The position numbers and the translations under genes are program-made. This document shows positions 48,401-61,825 of a stretch of 64,000 nt of DNA, in pieces. Positions within the stretch are counted from its first letter, which is position 1. The number at the start of each line of letters is the position of its first letter. Source of the stretch: Chamaea fasciata (lineage: Eukaryota > Chordata > Aves > Passeriformes > Sylviidae). Location of the stretch: NCBI GenBank assembly GCA_029207755.1, contig JARCOQ010000007.1:42923656-42987655 (forward strand), written 5' to 3'. The notes under the pieces were generated by a model that was not told the origin of the DNA, did no database searches, and saw nothing but the letters and a program-made list of their open reading frames with translations.

Positions 48401-51400
48401 GTTTTCTTTCACGAGGAATAATGAGCGAGAATTCAGTGCAACTGTTTATAATGGCCATAAGAAGAACTTCTCTGACTGCTATGGCAGTTTGGGGTGTAAG
48501 TCAGCCCAGTTAATGTACCAGGAAACAGATAATAAAAATTTCAAGTGTGCTGTCACTGAGTCAGTGGAGTTAGCAGACAGTCATCAGTCTCAGTCTCACT
48601 GTGCCCTGAGCAGTGTATAGTGTTAAGTCTTTTAGTGGGAGGGACCCAGACTGCTCAGCTCAGACTGCCCTTGACCCTCATGTGCAGAAAAAGGCTTTCA
48701 GTTAGAAGTCAGAGCCTCTTCTTTGAGATTGGATGGATTTTTGTTCTTCCAAATATTAAAATTTCATGTTTCTGTGTTTTTTGATGGAGACATCTGTCTC
48801 ACGTTGGGTTCTGCTGGCTCTAGGGAAGAGCACAGCACTGATTCCAATGTAGTTCTTTCCCTATTTACACTCAAGAATATCTCTTAATAAGAAATACTAA
48901 ATCATTGTGTGCAACTGAATTTTTATTTATAAACTGATTTCAATACAACAGCAAGTTATTAACTCTTTATTTATATAAATATAAATAAATACATAAATAA
49001 ATATTATGTATATAAATAATACTTAAGGGAGTACTGACAAAAGGTTGTTTGCATGATGAGAGGATCCTGATCACAGAACTGAGGTGAGCAGCCGCTGCAT
49101 CATACCCAGGCTCAAGGTGAGAGAGCACCTGCCTACCTGTTTTCTGTTGGCAAACTGTGGAGGGGGTACACTGCAGCAGTGGGGCAGCAGTGTGGCACAC
49201 CCAAGCAAGGACAAAGATCAGACACTTGATCTTTCAAATCCTTCACAAAATATTTTTCATATATTTCATATACTCTGTTAGTGACCTAGGCAATTTTTAT
49301 GGTACCCTCTGCTTTAGAGATTATGATACCTGTATTTGTTCCTGGTTTGTAAATGTATTTGTTAGTTTTCATTTTTATTGACCCTAAATAATTAGTTTTT
49401 CTCCTCTATTTCTACAAGAGCAATCATAACCTGCATCCATGCACACTTTGCTTGAACAAACAGTTGTCATTTCCTAAAAAAACTTCCTTTCCCTTCAGAA
49501 ACACTCTGCTCAAATTTGAGTAATTCTTTTTCTCGAATGAGACTGAATAGAATCACCTTTTTCTGGTATAGCCTTTTATGATGTAAACATACCAGTCTGT
49601 TTCACTGGAAATACTTTATCATGAGTTGAGCATATCATGCTTAGAGTCACATTTCTTGATATATACAGTGATAACACTCTGCAACTGTTATGCTTTCTTT
49701 TTGTTTGTTTAAAAAAATATGATTCTCCACTTAATAGTAGAAACTGTAATTCTAGTACAGGGCCTAGAAGGACAGTGATAAGAAACACTGCTTTTTCAAT
49801 GCTTCTGGAACTTACCAGCAGTACGGTATTCCTAATAAAAATCCCCAGACTTTCATTTGTGTTGACAATTCTTCCATTTTTGGCACTAAACAATAACTTT
49901 CTTCTCTTTATGTCCTGTTAATTCTAATATTACATTAGACTCCTGTAGAACTGTAATCACCAGCAATCTTCCCCTCATGGTAGATAGTTATTAACCCATT
50001 TTTCAGTTCTATATTTTCTGCACCTTGATTAATTTTTCATCTGAGACCATATTGATCGATTTCCTTAAGTCTGCTGGATTAGATTTTACCTAATTTCCCT
50101 AGAAAATCACCTACCTAGCAAATAAGATGATGCTATTTGTCATGGTGTTTTATGTACAATATTCATTGATTTGTATTTTTCCTGATTGAGATCACACCTT
50201 GTAGTTGCCAATATCACTTTCGCCCCCTCTAGTAAATAAAGCCACCACATTTATGATTCTTGATTTGCGTGTTCCTGCCTCTGATTTGCAACGAACTGGA
50301 ATTTTATTCATGTCAATTTCTGTTTCTTTAGTGTCATCTCCATCGTTTCCGACCAGCTCATCCTGTTCATTGCACTGTCCATGCATGCTTACTATGCTTT
50401 TATATTTTCCTTAATGTTTACCATCATCCAGTTTCACGTCCTACATCAGGACTTGTGTTTCTTCCTTCCAGGTGTTTGTTACCTTTGTTCTATATGATAA
50501 TTACAGCAGCTGTTTGTGCCTGACTTGGTGTTGAGTTTTGTATTGTCAGACTAATTGCATCAGCCACCTGGCTACTGCTCCCATCTGGCATCCTTCTGGC
50601 TCTTGCTCACCTCTGTGCAAAAATCCATTGAGCTAATTAAGGACCTAACCTTCAACTGATCCTCTGCAAAGCCTTTCTGCATGGCATGGTCTGTTAAAAT
50701 GAATACAGATTTCAGGGCATCTCTCACCCATAATGTTGTAAAGTTTTGGAAGAAGGTGTGTTTCTCTGATTCCTTCATGGCTTATTTCTGTAAGTCTTGT
50801 TCTGCATCCTGTCCACAGTTGCAGGAATAAATGTAAAAATACAAGTATGTCTGGATTATTTTAATTTTGCATTTTCTTGTCCCACTTCAAATTAATGAAA
50901 ATATGAAATCACTGCTGAAGACCAAGTAAAAGCTGCTCTTGGCTTATGCTCTTGGCCTTAAAAATTTCTGGCAAGCAACATATGGGGGAAACATTGGAAG
51001 AAAAAAAATATACTGCTGTCTTTGAAGTAACATATGATGTTCTTTGTCCAAAAAAATCTATGTAAATGCTACCAGTCCCTGTCTACTCTAGAAATACAGG
51101 ATTGCTTTATAAGCACACTGTCTTTGGCTCAGAGAACACAGGATGCTGCTCAGGAAGGCAAGATTGATAATAATGGAAATGGTTGTTTTAGCAAGCAGAG
51201 GAGGTATGTGTACATGGGAAGACTGTTGCAAATACACAGAAGAGAGAAGCCACACTGGGTCTTTCATTTTCTGTTTAACACGACCCTGAATTTCTTTGCA
51301 GAAGGCCCTTGAACTTTGCTAGCAATGAAGTAGATTCTGCCCTTAATTGTTTCTCTCCATTCATTGCAATGAGGAGGCAGTGATAGAATTCATTCTTAAA

Positions 51401-54400
51401 ACCACTTCATCTGGATCTGGAATTGTAAGAACCAGAATTGCATTGATTTGAACCACATGGCTTTTGATTTAAATAAAAAGGCTAGAAGAACTTTAAAGAA
51501 AAATTTAGAGAAAGGACTCTTCTCTCTCAGTGACTTAGTAACTGTGCTTGTCTTCGTGGGAGCTGCAAATCACTCCCATTTTCCAGGTATGCTGCTGTGT
51601 GTTTCTCTGCTGCTGTGGGTTATCTCCTACTGTTAGAAGAGAAAAGAAGAAAGGTGATGGAGAAATTTCCCTCACTCCTAGCAGCCCTTATGCATTGAAC
51701 AAATTTGTGCTTGAATGTTGGTAACCCTGTAAAACCAAATTTGTATGCCGAAATTTCTTTAAACTTTCTCTCCATCTCAACATGCATTAGTCCCCAAAAT
51801 CACTATCCGTAATCATTTTCAGTATACCACAGTTCTTTTCATCTGGAGATTTTGGGTCAAAAGAACAGACTTTTGAGCCATCTGTGGGACTCATGACTCA
51901 TTAAAATTCTGAGGGACTCTGGTTAACAGGTTGCCCTCATGTTGTAGATTCTTCCTCTTCTGAGACAGGAAAAATGTGTTCTGGAACTATATTCCTAGAC
52001 TATTTCATTCACAAATCTTTACTGTCTTGGACAGAGATTCAAAGGACTAAAGTGGCAACATACCAAAGCTACAGCAAAATGTGCAATTCCCTAGGTCCCA
52101 GAAAGCAGCCGTGCTTAAAAGCTGTCAGCCAGCAAAGCATTTTTCTTTTTGCAAAACTATGTATTTCCAACAATTCACTCTGCCCTGGACAACTCAAATT
52201 AAGGACTCTCCGTCATTCTGTTGCCATCTCAGTTATGCACTCTCAGATGAAAGCCAGCATTGATGTGGATGCGTCCAGATAAAAACAGATTGCACCTTCA
52301 TTTATACTGTGAAATATTTATCTTTTCTTTTATAGAAGTGCTTTGCATTTGAGATATGGTACCAAGCACCCTGAAAAATTCAATGAGCTCCAATTAATTA
52401 TCTTGTGTTTCTCCTCCTGGTTCGATTCCAACCTTTTAATTCTCTAAAGCTTTCGGTTTCATTGCTTTATCACTTCTAGCACAACAAGGCATTCCAGGTC
52501 ATAACTTGGACCTGTAAGCATAAGATGATTGCCCAGAAATTCATTTCCCAATAGATAAACTCTGAAGGGTTCAAATGTGTATCCAAGTGCATCCAAAAAT
52601 CTTTGGAGGAGAAATCTCATTAGAACAGACTTCCTTTGATTTTCTTCCATTCTTGGCTTTGAAACAGCATCATTCATGGCTTTGTTTTCAAGTATGCTTT
52701 TCCCCCCAACAATTCCATTTGTAGCTCTGAGTGAAACTCGGTAGCAGAATAATACAAATATTCATGAGAAAAAGAACCTGATTTTTTTGAAACAATCAAA
52801 TAGTAGAGTTAGTCCAAGCACTAGTCAGAATGTAATGCTTGATCATTACCTTACTTGACCTGTCCTCTCTCTTGTTTGTTATGTGCTTGTAGATCATGAT
52901 CAGACAGCAGAGAACTTACTTGTTTAAATGAAAAATATGGCAATGTCCAGTTTCTAAATTAGTTCACCAAATGCACCAAATGCATTTCTAATCAAAAATA
53001 TTTAATATAGTTCTGTATTTTTTATTTAGCTATTTTAAGTTTCATTGATTATTTGTGAATTAAATCAGATCATGTTTTTCAAATCCTTCAGCACTTAGAA
53101 TAATATGAATGTTCATATGAATAAATGAATATTTGTGGAAGTAAAACACAAAATTCAATGAGAAAAACAATAGTAATAGCATTACAGTTTGAATTCTTCA
53201 TTTATCACAAGCTAAGTTGTTCTTGATTACACATTCATCCTATTTTATTTCACAGCAATGTTAAATACTTCACGGGAATGTGTTGCTAAAAAGTAAATGA
53301 AAGAGACCATGGCTATTCCTTTTTTCAACTTGCTCTGTTGAGGCCTTTATTTATTCTTTAGAATAATTACACTTATTCACATTTCTCCTGAACTTCTATT
53401 GGAAACTTGCTGTCTAAAGCTTTTCAACAAAACCTCAAAAGCTTGTTTAAACTTCTGTTAAATTATTACTCATTTCTTTCTTTTTCTAGAAAGAGAAAAA
53501 TCACATTTTTCATTATATTTGTATATAAATATTGCTTGCTTGTTAAAATTTTATAACAAAAATCTCTGGATATCTGAAGCAATTCTTGAACCAGTTAACA
53601 ATCTTAAAAGATAAATCAACATTTTTAGATGCAGTTCATAAGTCACGGTACTTAGATTTTCCTTTAAGTTCACAACATTCTGTTAAGGTCTAGGAAAATG
53701 TAGACAGAAATGGATTTAGCTCAGTGTTTTGCAAGGTTTCTGGAAATGTTTTGAGGTGAGAGTTTGGTCATTTGTGGCTCCAGAGATTACCTTCTTGAAA
53801 TTTTATGTCCAACAGCACCCATTCTGTACAGAAAAGAGTGCTCCAAAGTAGAGGCCCAAAAGGCTTTTACACAAATGATTCACAATGAAAGCTCCAGCAA
53901 AATGGGCCTATTTCTGCCATCAGCCTTCTCATTTAAGAGCTGACATAATTCATCCTTCTCATCTGCTGCCCCTCATTATCCAGGTGGCCTGATGTGCCAC
54001 GTTACACTCTTAGCAGAAGTATCCCTTTCAAAAGCACACTCCCTGGATCAGAGCTGTTTCTTTTGATTTTCTTTCTGACTCACTGACATTTGCAGACATG
54101 TGCCAGTGCATCTGAGTCCAAAAACAAGAAGGTAGAAAACACATGAAGTTCCTTTTGCCTTTCATCTCTTCAGTCTTTGTAGTCAGAAAAGATTTCTATT
54201 ACATTGGCCTTTCTTTTCTTCTTCTTTATTTTCTTTTAATTTTTCTTTCATTTTCCCTGATCTTATTAAAGTTGCTCATCTCTTTCTTGAGTCCTTCCAG
54301 CAGAGTTCTTAGCAAATCTCCTTGATGTGTGCTATGTAAAATATCCTTTAGCACTTCATTGCTTGAGTTGCTCTGTACGGTATTCCTGTGACATCAAGAT

Positions 54401-57400
54401 TCACTCAATTGAAGTTGGAGACGCTATTTTAAAACACATCTGAAAAGAACTATTTTACTCAGGTGTGCCTTTGGAGGGTGTTGTGATCTCCTTACTCCAT
54501 CTCAGAGTTTATCCTTTGTCAGTCTCTGATACAGGGATTGTTTTCTGTCCAGTGCTGTAGTAATGAACTAGCAGTTGTATTATGATTTCCTGCTTTTTTC
54601 TGCACTAAACTTGCTAAATAAATCTGAGGTTATCCTGTAGTTCTGGCTAGAGCCTAAAAAGCTTTCTACTATTGCATCAAACTGACAGAGATTATCAGCA
54701 GACAATTACCAGTCATCTATCTAGGCATTAAATATCTCTGTTTATAGAGGGTACTGACTTCTGATGATTCATCTGTCTAGTTTAATCTATGATTAGTATC
54801 TGTGTAGGTGTAACTCCACCTTCATGCAGATCATGCTTGCAGCATTTGTTTCTGGGAGGATGAGAGATTCTAAAGGGAACAATTCCATTTGAGGCAGTGG
54901 TGATAGCAGTCCCGACAGACAAGTTCTTGCTTCACAGAATGAGGCCACGCAGGGCAGGCAGCTTACAGGCAGGCAGTATTACCTCTCAGAGATTTCTAGG
55001 CAGAACAAGCAGTATACTGACAACTGGGGAACAGATCTGCATCTCATCCTAGCCCTTCACACACTGTTCTTCTCAACAATTCTTACTCTGTGTAAAATGC
55101 GCAGGGCAATTGCAGCATCCTAAAATTTCCTTTTGTCCATTATAATCAAAGTCAGGAAACTGTTGTTACACAAATTTTAATCTGGATTTCCTCTCCCGGC
55201 CTCCACAATTACTGGATCAAAAAATGGCATACAACAGGATTTTAAAGCTATAAATTAATCTTATTTGTTAGTAGATTGTCAATTGCATTTGTTTGGGTCT
55301 GTGCAATGAGAAACATATAATACTTACAGAGGTGTCCCAAGCACTGGTTATGGTTAACTGAATTTCATATCCCACAGCAATTCACTTTGCAACATTCAGG
55401 TCTATATCATGACTCTAAAACCTCCTTTGGGAGGTGGAGGAAGTTTTCATTTACGACTGAGTAAAAATGAAGTCACAAGAACTAGTGTTTGTTGTGCAGT
55501 TTTGAACGTTGTAAGATTTATTTAAAGGTTGTTATTATTCTGTTAGATTTCAGCTGGACAACTGAACTCATCTGTCACTATCTGGGCTTCAGCTTGGGCA
55601 GCAAAGAGCCCAACAATCCTAACCACTTGAGAACTGCTCTGTAAAACTGCTGTGTGATCTGCTACCTCTAAATAGGTGTAAGAACAAACCCATCGGTTGC
55701 TTTGGGCTGCTCATTGTTTCCATGTAACCTAGTTCCCAATTCTGATCCTCGCTCCTTTGTTTGAGCAGTCATTCGGGTTTTGTTTTCTCTGCTTTTATTC
55801 CATCCCTTCTCTTCTGGAGCCAGACTCCTGACACCAATCCTGTACTTCCTGCAAGACAGCCTTTGTGGCCATATTTGAATAATTTTTCTGGCACTTAACA
55901 ATGCTATTGCTTTTCCTTTCAACTTTGCTTCCACTTAAACTTCTCAGTTGCTGAACTTTCTTTCACACAGCGTTGATATCAGAGTGTCTCCCAGTCCTAA
56001 CTTGATGGCTATTACCTGATCCCAAGCACTGGGATGCACTCCCTGCTGGATCTCTTCAGGAGTTTCCAGAATTTAAACATGTTCCTGCACAGTTACAATT
56101 TTGAGCTGCTGTTTGCAAACAGAAAAAAAAAACCCACCAAAGTATTTAATGTTGTCAATTGATTTTTAGTACAGCTCTTGTAAGTACTGTCCTCTGATTC
56201 TGCCTTTACCAGCACAACCAAAGTAAAAGTATTATTTTCCCAAATCACTGAAGAGGCTCACCTGAGGGCTGAGATTTTCAAATCTCTTTAAGAAGGGGTA
56301 TGTCTTGCTTTTAGGTCTTGACTAAAACAATTAAATGATGTAGTCATCTAGAAAAAGGGTTCTCAAAAGTGTTGACAACAGAAGCTATTGAGTTCACCAG
56401 AATAGAAGCAGAGATTGGGAAGAGGAGGAATGAAAAATTCTGAATACAAGCAAAGCTGATAGGTGAGAAAGGAGATGAATTTGAAGATGAAATATTATTC
56501 ACAATACAGCTTTCACAATAATAGGAAGTAATTTTAGATGTCAGGTTAAATTTTCTGGAGAGGTCATGCTAATGATAAATTATGGCAGGTGCAATGTTTT
56601 TATAATTTGTTTTTCTTGAAGTCAATATATGTTTGTTTTTGCCAAGCCATCAGTAAAACCTTCTTAACAACTTTCACACAAATAGTTCTCCTAAAATTAC
56701 TAGTAACTAGTAGGTAGCTGAGCCATCTTGCTGCTTTATTCTTTATATTTGGCAGTAATTATTTGAGGTATCGATTTATTGGGAGTGTCTAGAGAATGTT
56801 TCTCCTGGTTTTGCATCTAATTGTTTGCCACTTGTATTGCTTAATGTAACATAAGGCTTGTGAAGAGTAGAATGCACCAGGCCTTGAAGCTGTGGTTGTC
56901 CATAAAGTAAAATAATGTTGTGAAGACATTCTTAGTGCTCAGTCATCAGAGGAGAAGACACAACAGTAGTGTTACTTGTGTCTGAATTCCAGAAAAATAC
57001 TGCTTGACATTTTGTTATTATGAGAACCTATTCCAGTGTTTGAAACTGAGAGAAGGAATAGTTACATGCATTTCATAGAGATACTTACCTGGTATCTCTT
57101 GGACATCGACATGGCTTTACTAGTCATAAAAGCATTTTCCTGGTAGCTGTTCTGTGAAATAAAAAAAAGTTCATTATTAAAAGAACATATAATTAACTTC
57201 ATATGAATCCTAAAATTGTGCTCAACTGTAACGTACAACTAAACAGAGATAGTCAGCTGCTCGTTTTTTGAAGATGCAGTAGAAATCTAAATGACACAAG
57301 ATTATGTGTCTTGTGATGATAGATGAATTATAAATGTGATGTCTTCATCTTTGATACAGAATGTATTTAAGTAGACCAAATGTAATATTAGAGCAATATC

Positions 57401-60400
57401 ATTTTTTTTCTCTCCACCTCGAAGTGTGTGTTTGTAACCTAGGGCAGAAAGAAAGTGCCTCCTAACCCTCTTGTCCCTCACCAAAGTCCTGGGTAAGCAC
57501 CTGCTGCTAACCACACTGAAGCAGATAGAATATTCCAGGAATTGGTCTTCATGAGAAATAACCTCTTAATAACACTCTTGGGATGAAAGAGTAGTGCTAG
57601 AAACAACATTCAGACTAGAAGATGTTAATTTCTTATCCTTTCTCTGTGTTTGCTCTTCTGAAACTTCATAAATGGATCTAGCATCTTAGAAAATTATTTG
57701 AAAAATCTTTTTAAGGACTGTGTGTTGTCATGTGTTTGTATGGTGATACTTCTAAAGCTTTTAGCATAATTCAGTGTGGTTCTGGATTTCCAAATTCAGG
57801 AAAACCATTTTAGTACGTGGGCTTCCAGTTAAAGATTTTTCAAGGACACCTTAGAAAGTAAAAGTCCAGTTTTCATTGATGTGGTATTCACTGTCATGTT
57901 GAGATTTCTAAAGATGCCTCAGCTCTCATGTAGATGACGAATAAGGAATCAAAACTCAGGTAAAACCATACTTCTACTTATATTAAACCCTTAGCAACGA
58001 GAAGGATGCAAACAGGTAACTGCAGTGTTTGGGTAGAGACAATTAAGTTCTTTGGTTGAAATAACTGCAGGCTGCCTTTATTCAAGGTAGATTTCAGTGT
58101 TGTGGTCTAGGCTTCAATATTTATGGAGCATTTATAAGATGAATAGCATAATACACAGCATTGTTTTGCTACAGTGATTGAGACTACTGCTGTGAAATAG
58201 TCTAGTATTTTTTAATAAGGGCAGTAAGTAGAAAATGATCCATCAGGGATGAACCAAGACTGAAAATGAGCAACGTGAATTGTGCTCTTTAAAAAAGGAA
58301 AGAAGTCCTCCAAGACAAATAAGCATTTGCTGCCAAGCCCTTGTTTTATTAAATTAGCTCCCTTTGCTCCATGTTTGATGTTTATCTTTTTAAATGTCAG
58401 TTGTGTATATTATATATTTAAAAGTTCCCATTTGTGCCTTCCCTAAAGCTCAGCTGAATTTTAGTTACCGTCTGACATAATGAAACTGTGGTAAGCATTT
58501 TTTGAAGTTAAAGTGCACCATTCCTGTTTTGTCAATCTGCTGCTGCCAGTACAGCTTATAAAAACGTATGCACAGGTAAAATTTACATTTCAGGTTTTTT
58601 GACTGTAGTTCTTGTCATGGTGACAGACATTGGTTTGTACCAGTTACTGGTGAGGCTGTAGCCCCTAGCAAAGAAGGAAAAATAGTCTTATATTCTTTTG
58701 CTGTTCATGGTTATCATGGGGAAGAAAATGTATTAAAGTGTGGAAAGTGTGAAGATCAATGATATAATGGTTTAAAAACTACACCCTGGAGAAAGCACAT
58801 TGGACCAGATTTCCTGCTTGCCATCCTTTACTCAAATATAAGCTGAAAGCTGTTGTTTGGTCTGATTTTGGCCTGGGTTTCAATATAGTCTTAGAGGTTA
58901 AATAATACACAGGTTCTTGGAGACGAGGGCACTTCATGTAATTCCTGAATTACTGAAAGCTTCTGAAAGCCTTTGCTTGATCTTCTGTCTGCAGCAACAG
59001 CTTTCCTTATGATTTTCTGCTGCTATACACTCCAGATAGTAATCTTTCCCCTCTTCAGGCTTTGACACAAGGGAAACCACAAACCGACTGAAAATACAAA
59101 CAATTTGGTTCTGATGTGGCTCTTACCACATAAATGTTTGTATTTGTGTTCTGGCATCTTTCTGAGGTCGTGAATGCTTATTCATTCCTGCCACATTCTA
59201 CCAAGCAGATCACACTGATATATATGTATGCCATATCATCTGCAATTACTCTGTAAAGTATAAGTTATCTACTTCTGAGATATAGAATGTTTTCCAGTAT
59301 TTTGGATACTTTAATCATTTTGGTTGAGTCCCTTTCATATGACTTCAGAGAAACTTTCACAGGCAAAACTGTTGCCTACAAAAGCACCTTCTTGTTTCTG
59401 TTGGCAAAGCTTTTCTTGCTCTGATGTAAGCTGCACAGTTATAGTAGAACCATTTAGGACAATTATAGCAAAATACATCTTAGGAATAATGATTTAAGTA
59501 ATAAAATAAGGGGAGATGGTGGGAAAAATGCAACCAAAGAACATCATTCAACCCAGGTCAACTTCTGTGATTCGTAACACCATGCTAATCATGGTTTCCA
59601 CAGAACAACTAGCAGAGTGAGTTTCATTGCATTTCTGTGACCCATTTTGAAAAAGCCTGCCCTAAAGCTGAGTCCTAAGGGCAGCTGAGTCTAAGACAGC
59701 TGAACTGACAAAAAAAAGATCCATTTAAAGTCTTAACTTGAAAGTTTTTCATGTGATAAAATTGTATGGCCTTTTCTTAAAAAATACATATACAAATCTA
59801 TAAATAAATGAATCGATCTCTTCAGCTAGTTCTGAGTACCTTTCTTTTGATACCTTAAGCCATATGAGTCAGTCATTAATTTTCAAGTATTTATCGAAGT
59901 TCTCATATGAAGTGATGAGGTAATTTTCTAGTATGAACCCAGGTTTACAGACAAAATTATGAGACCACAGGAAGCTGTTGACACATGAGAAGCTGATGCC
60001 CCAGGGTTTATAAGCAAGAGTAAGTCATTAACAAAGTTTTTATAAAGCAATATCCTTAGCTAATTAGAACTCTCCTATTTATATTTGCCGGACAAGGGAA
60101 GGAAAGAAGAGAAGAATAAAATAAACACCAGTGAAATGAGGAAAATAGAAGTGCGATTGTTAAAAGTTCTTAATCAAATAATTTAGTAGTTCTTTTCAAG
60201 CAGCACTGTTATTAGGCAGCCCTGTGCTAACTGTGTGTATCGAAGCAGCATTAATTGTCTTGGATCCAGCCATGAGTGTTGGGCTGGGGGGAACATTCAT
60301 GGATATGTGGAAACAAGGTTTCACTTCAGCCTGACTCAGTGTTTCAGTTAGTTTCCTTTCTCTATTTATCTGCATTGTCTGTTAAGGTCAAATGCCCTCT

Positions 60401-61587
60401 GTCCATCTATCTGTCATCGTGGGCAATGCAAGAAGTGCCACACAGAGCTAGGCCTCTCCCAGAATTAACTCCTGTAGGGTATGGCCACATGTGCCTACAG
60501 TCTCCTTTTGTTCCTCAGAGCCCTTCTCAGAGAGTGCATTGCAGCGTAGTGCAATGGGCAAAGCCTTTGGGTCTGTCAAGTGCTATCAGATCTTGGCTGA
60601 CAAATGACAGTTCCCTTTACAGACTGTAAGTGAGCACTTCCTCATTGCAGGCCTTTGATGAAGTGCACTGGCAAAGCAAAGATGAGAGGTGATATCACCT
60701 CTAACTGAGCTCTGAAATCTGCCATTTATCTGTGCCCTTGCTGCAGGTCACCAGCAAACCTTTCCTCAGGCAGTTGATGTGTTGCACGGGAGCCTCATAC
60801 AGGAGTAGGTACAGAAATCACCTTAGTTTAAAACAGATTATGTCTGTCTTTTCTTATGACAAGCACTTTTTAAAAACTAATTGTTACTACTGGTTTGAAA
60901 ATAGATTAATGATTTTCCTTTTTAAGGAGCTCTTCTAGAGTCCAGTTATAAAATCCAGTTATTCAGCTAAAATGGATGTTTTTCTTCTGAATGAAGTGTA
61001 AAGAGAAAATTTGTTTCATATTCAGAAATATGCAGACAAAGTTCATATTTTCTGTGGAGACTCCCTTGATACTGTCCAAAGATGCTATGTTTCTCTGTCT
61101 CTTCCTTATAATTTTGTCATAAAATCAGTATTTGTGAGAAAAGCAAGATAATCTGCATGTGCAGTTCTAGTCTCTCTGTGTATAATTCTGTGCCTTATTA
61201 ACATACTAAGGCAGGACCAAACCTCACAGTGGCACTGGTAGTCCCTTCCTCAAAATGGAAGATTTCTGCTAGATTAAGCAAAAAATAGTTTTAAGTTGCT
61301 CTTTGGCATGAATGTTGGTGCTTCTACTCCTCACCAGCCTACTCTGCTGACCTGCTAAGCTCTATCTGTTTATCTTTTAAAGAGTCCATGACTGGAACAG
61401 ACCTTAAACTGATATGTACTGCCCCAAGGGGTTATAGCAAAAGGCTTTTCTATCAGAGAGGGTGAAACAGGGCTGCACATTTTAAAATGAAAAGGGAAGC
61501 CCTCTGAGAGAAATAGGTGGAATTTTGTTCTTCAAGTACTCTATTATACAGTTACCCATCTAAAACAGTAGAACCTGTCACAAGATT
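45479..61587. other. Non-coding stretch, no gene recognised
   Basis: About 16 kb of AT-rich sequence with no gene, RNA or transposon I can support. Frames are rare and short; 60276-60629 (117 codons) is the longest of note and has no recognisable domain. Minor features are an AT-rich TAAA-type tract at about 48,968-49,020 and a CpG-bearing patch at about 48,214-48,290. The AT-rich interval 52,700-53,700 is nearly free of open frames on both strands. Confidence 0.5.
48968..49020. repeat. AT-rich (TAAA/TATA) simple repeat
   Basis: Degenerate TAAATA and ATATAAAT units with no other bases except single C and G interruptions. This is low-complexity sequence. Confidence 0.8.
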
Positions 61588-61653
61588 TCTTAAAAGGTAA
61601 ATTAATTTAATTTAATTTACTCTTAAAAGGTAAATAAATTTAATTAATAATGA
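61588..61653. repeat. Imperfect tandem duplication, period 33 bp
   Basis: TCTTAAAAGGTAAAT begins at 61588 and again at 61621, each time followed by AATTTAATT-type sequence. The second copy has diverged slightly and is A/T-rich throughout. Confidence 0.7.
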
Positions 61654-61746
61654 CCTTGTATTCTCTAGCCACAGAATTTAATTTCTGTCATACATTCATA
61701 CATTTCAATACCAGATTTTCTTGATGCAGTTGTATTTCTATTAGTT

Positions 61747-61822
61747 ATTAATTGTATATTTGCAAGTGAGCAAAGCAGAAATCAATTAATTGTATATTTG
61801 CAAGTGAGCAAAGCAGAAATCA
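61747..61822. repeat. Perfect tandem duplication, 2 x 38 bp
   Basis: The unit begins ATTAATTGTATATTTGCAAG and ends GCAGAAATCA. It is present at 61747-61784 and again, without any difference, at 61785-61822, followed by a further three matching bases. Absence of divergence implies a recent event, or an assembly duplication. Confidence 0.95.
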
Positions 61823-61825
61823 ATT

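Noticed and set aside
60276..60629. 117-codon plus-strand frame
   Set aside because: No domain, no similarity I recognise, ordinary composition; length is within chance for 64 kb.
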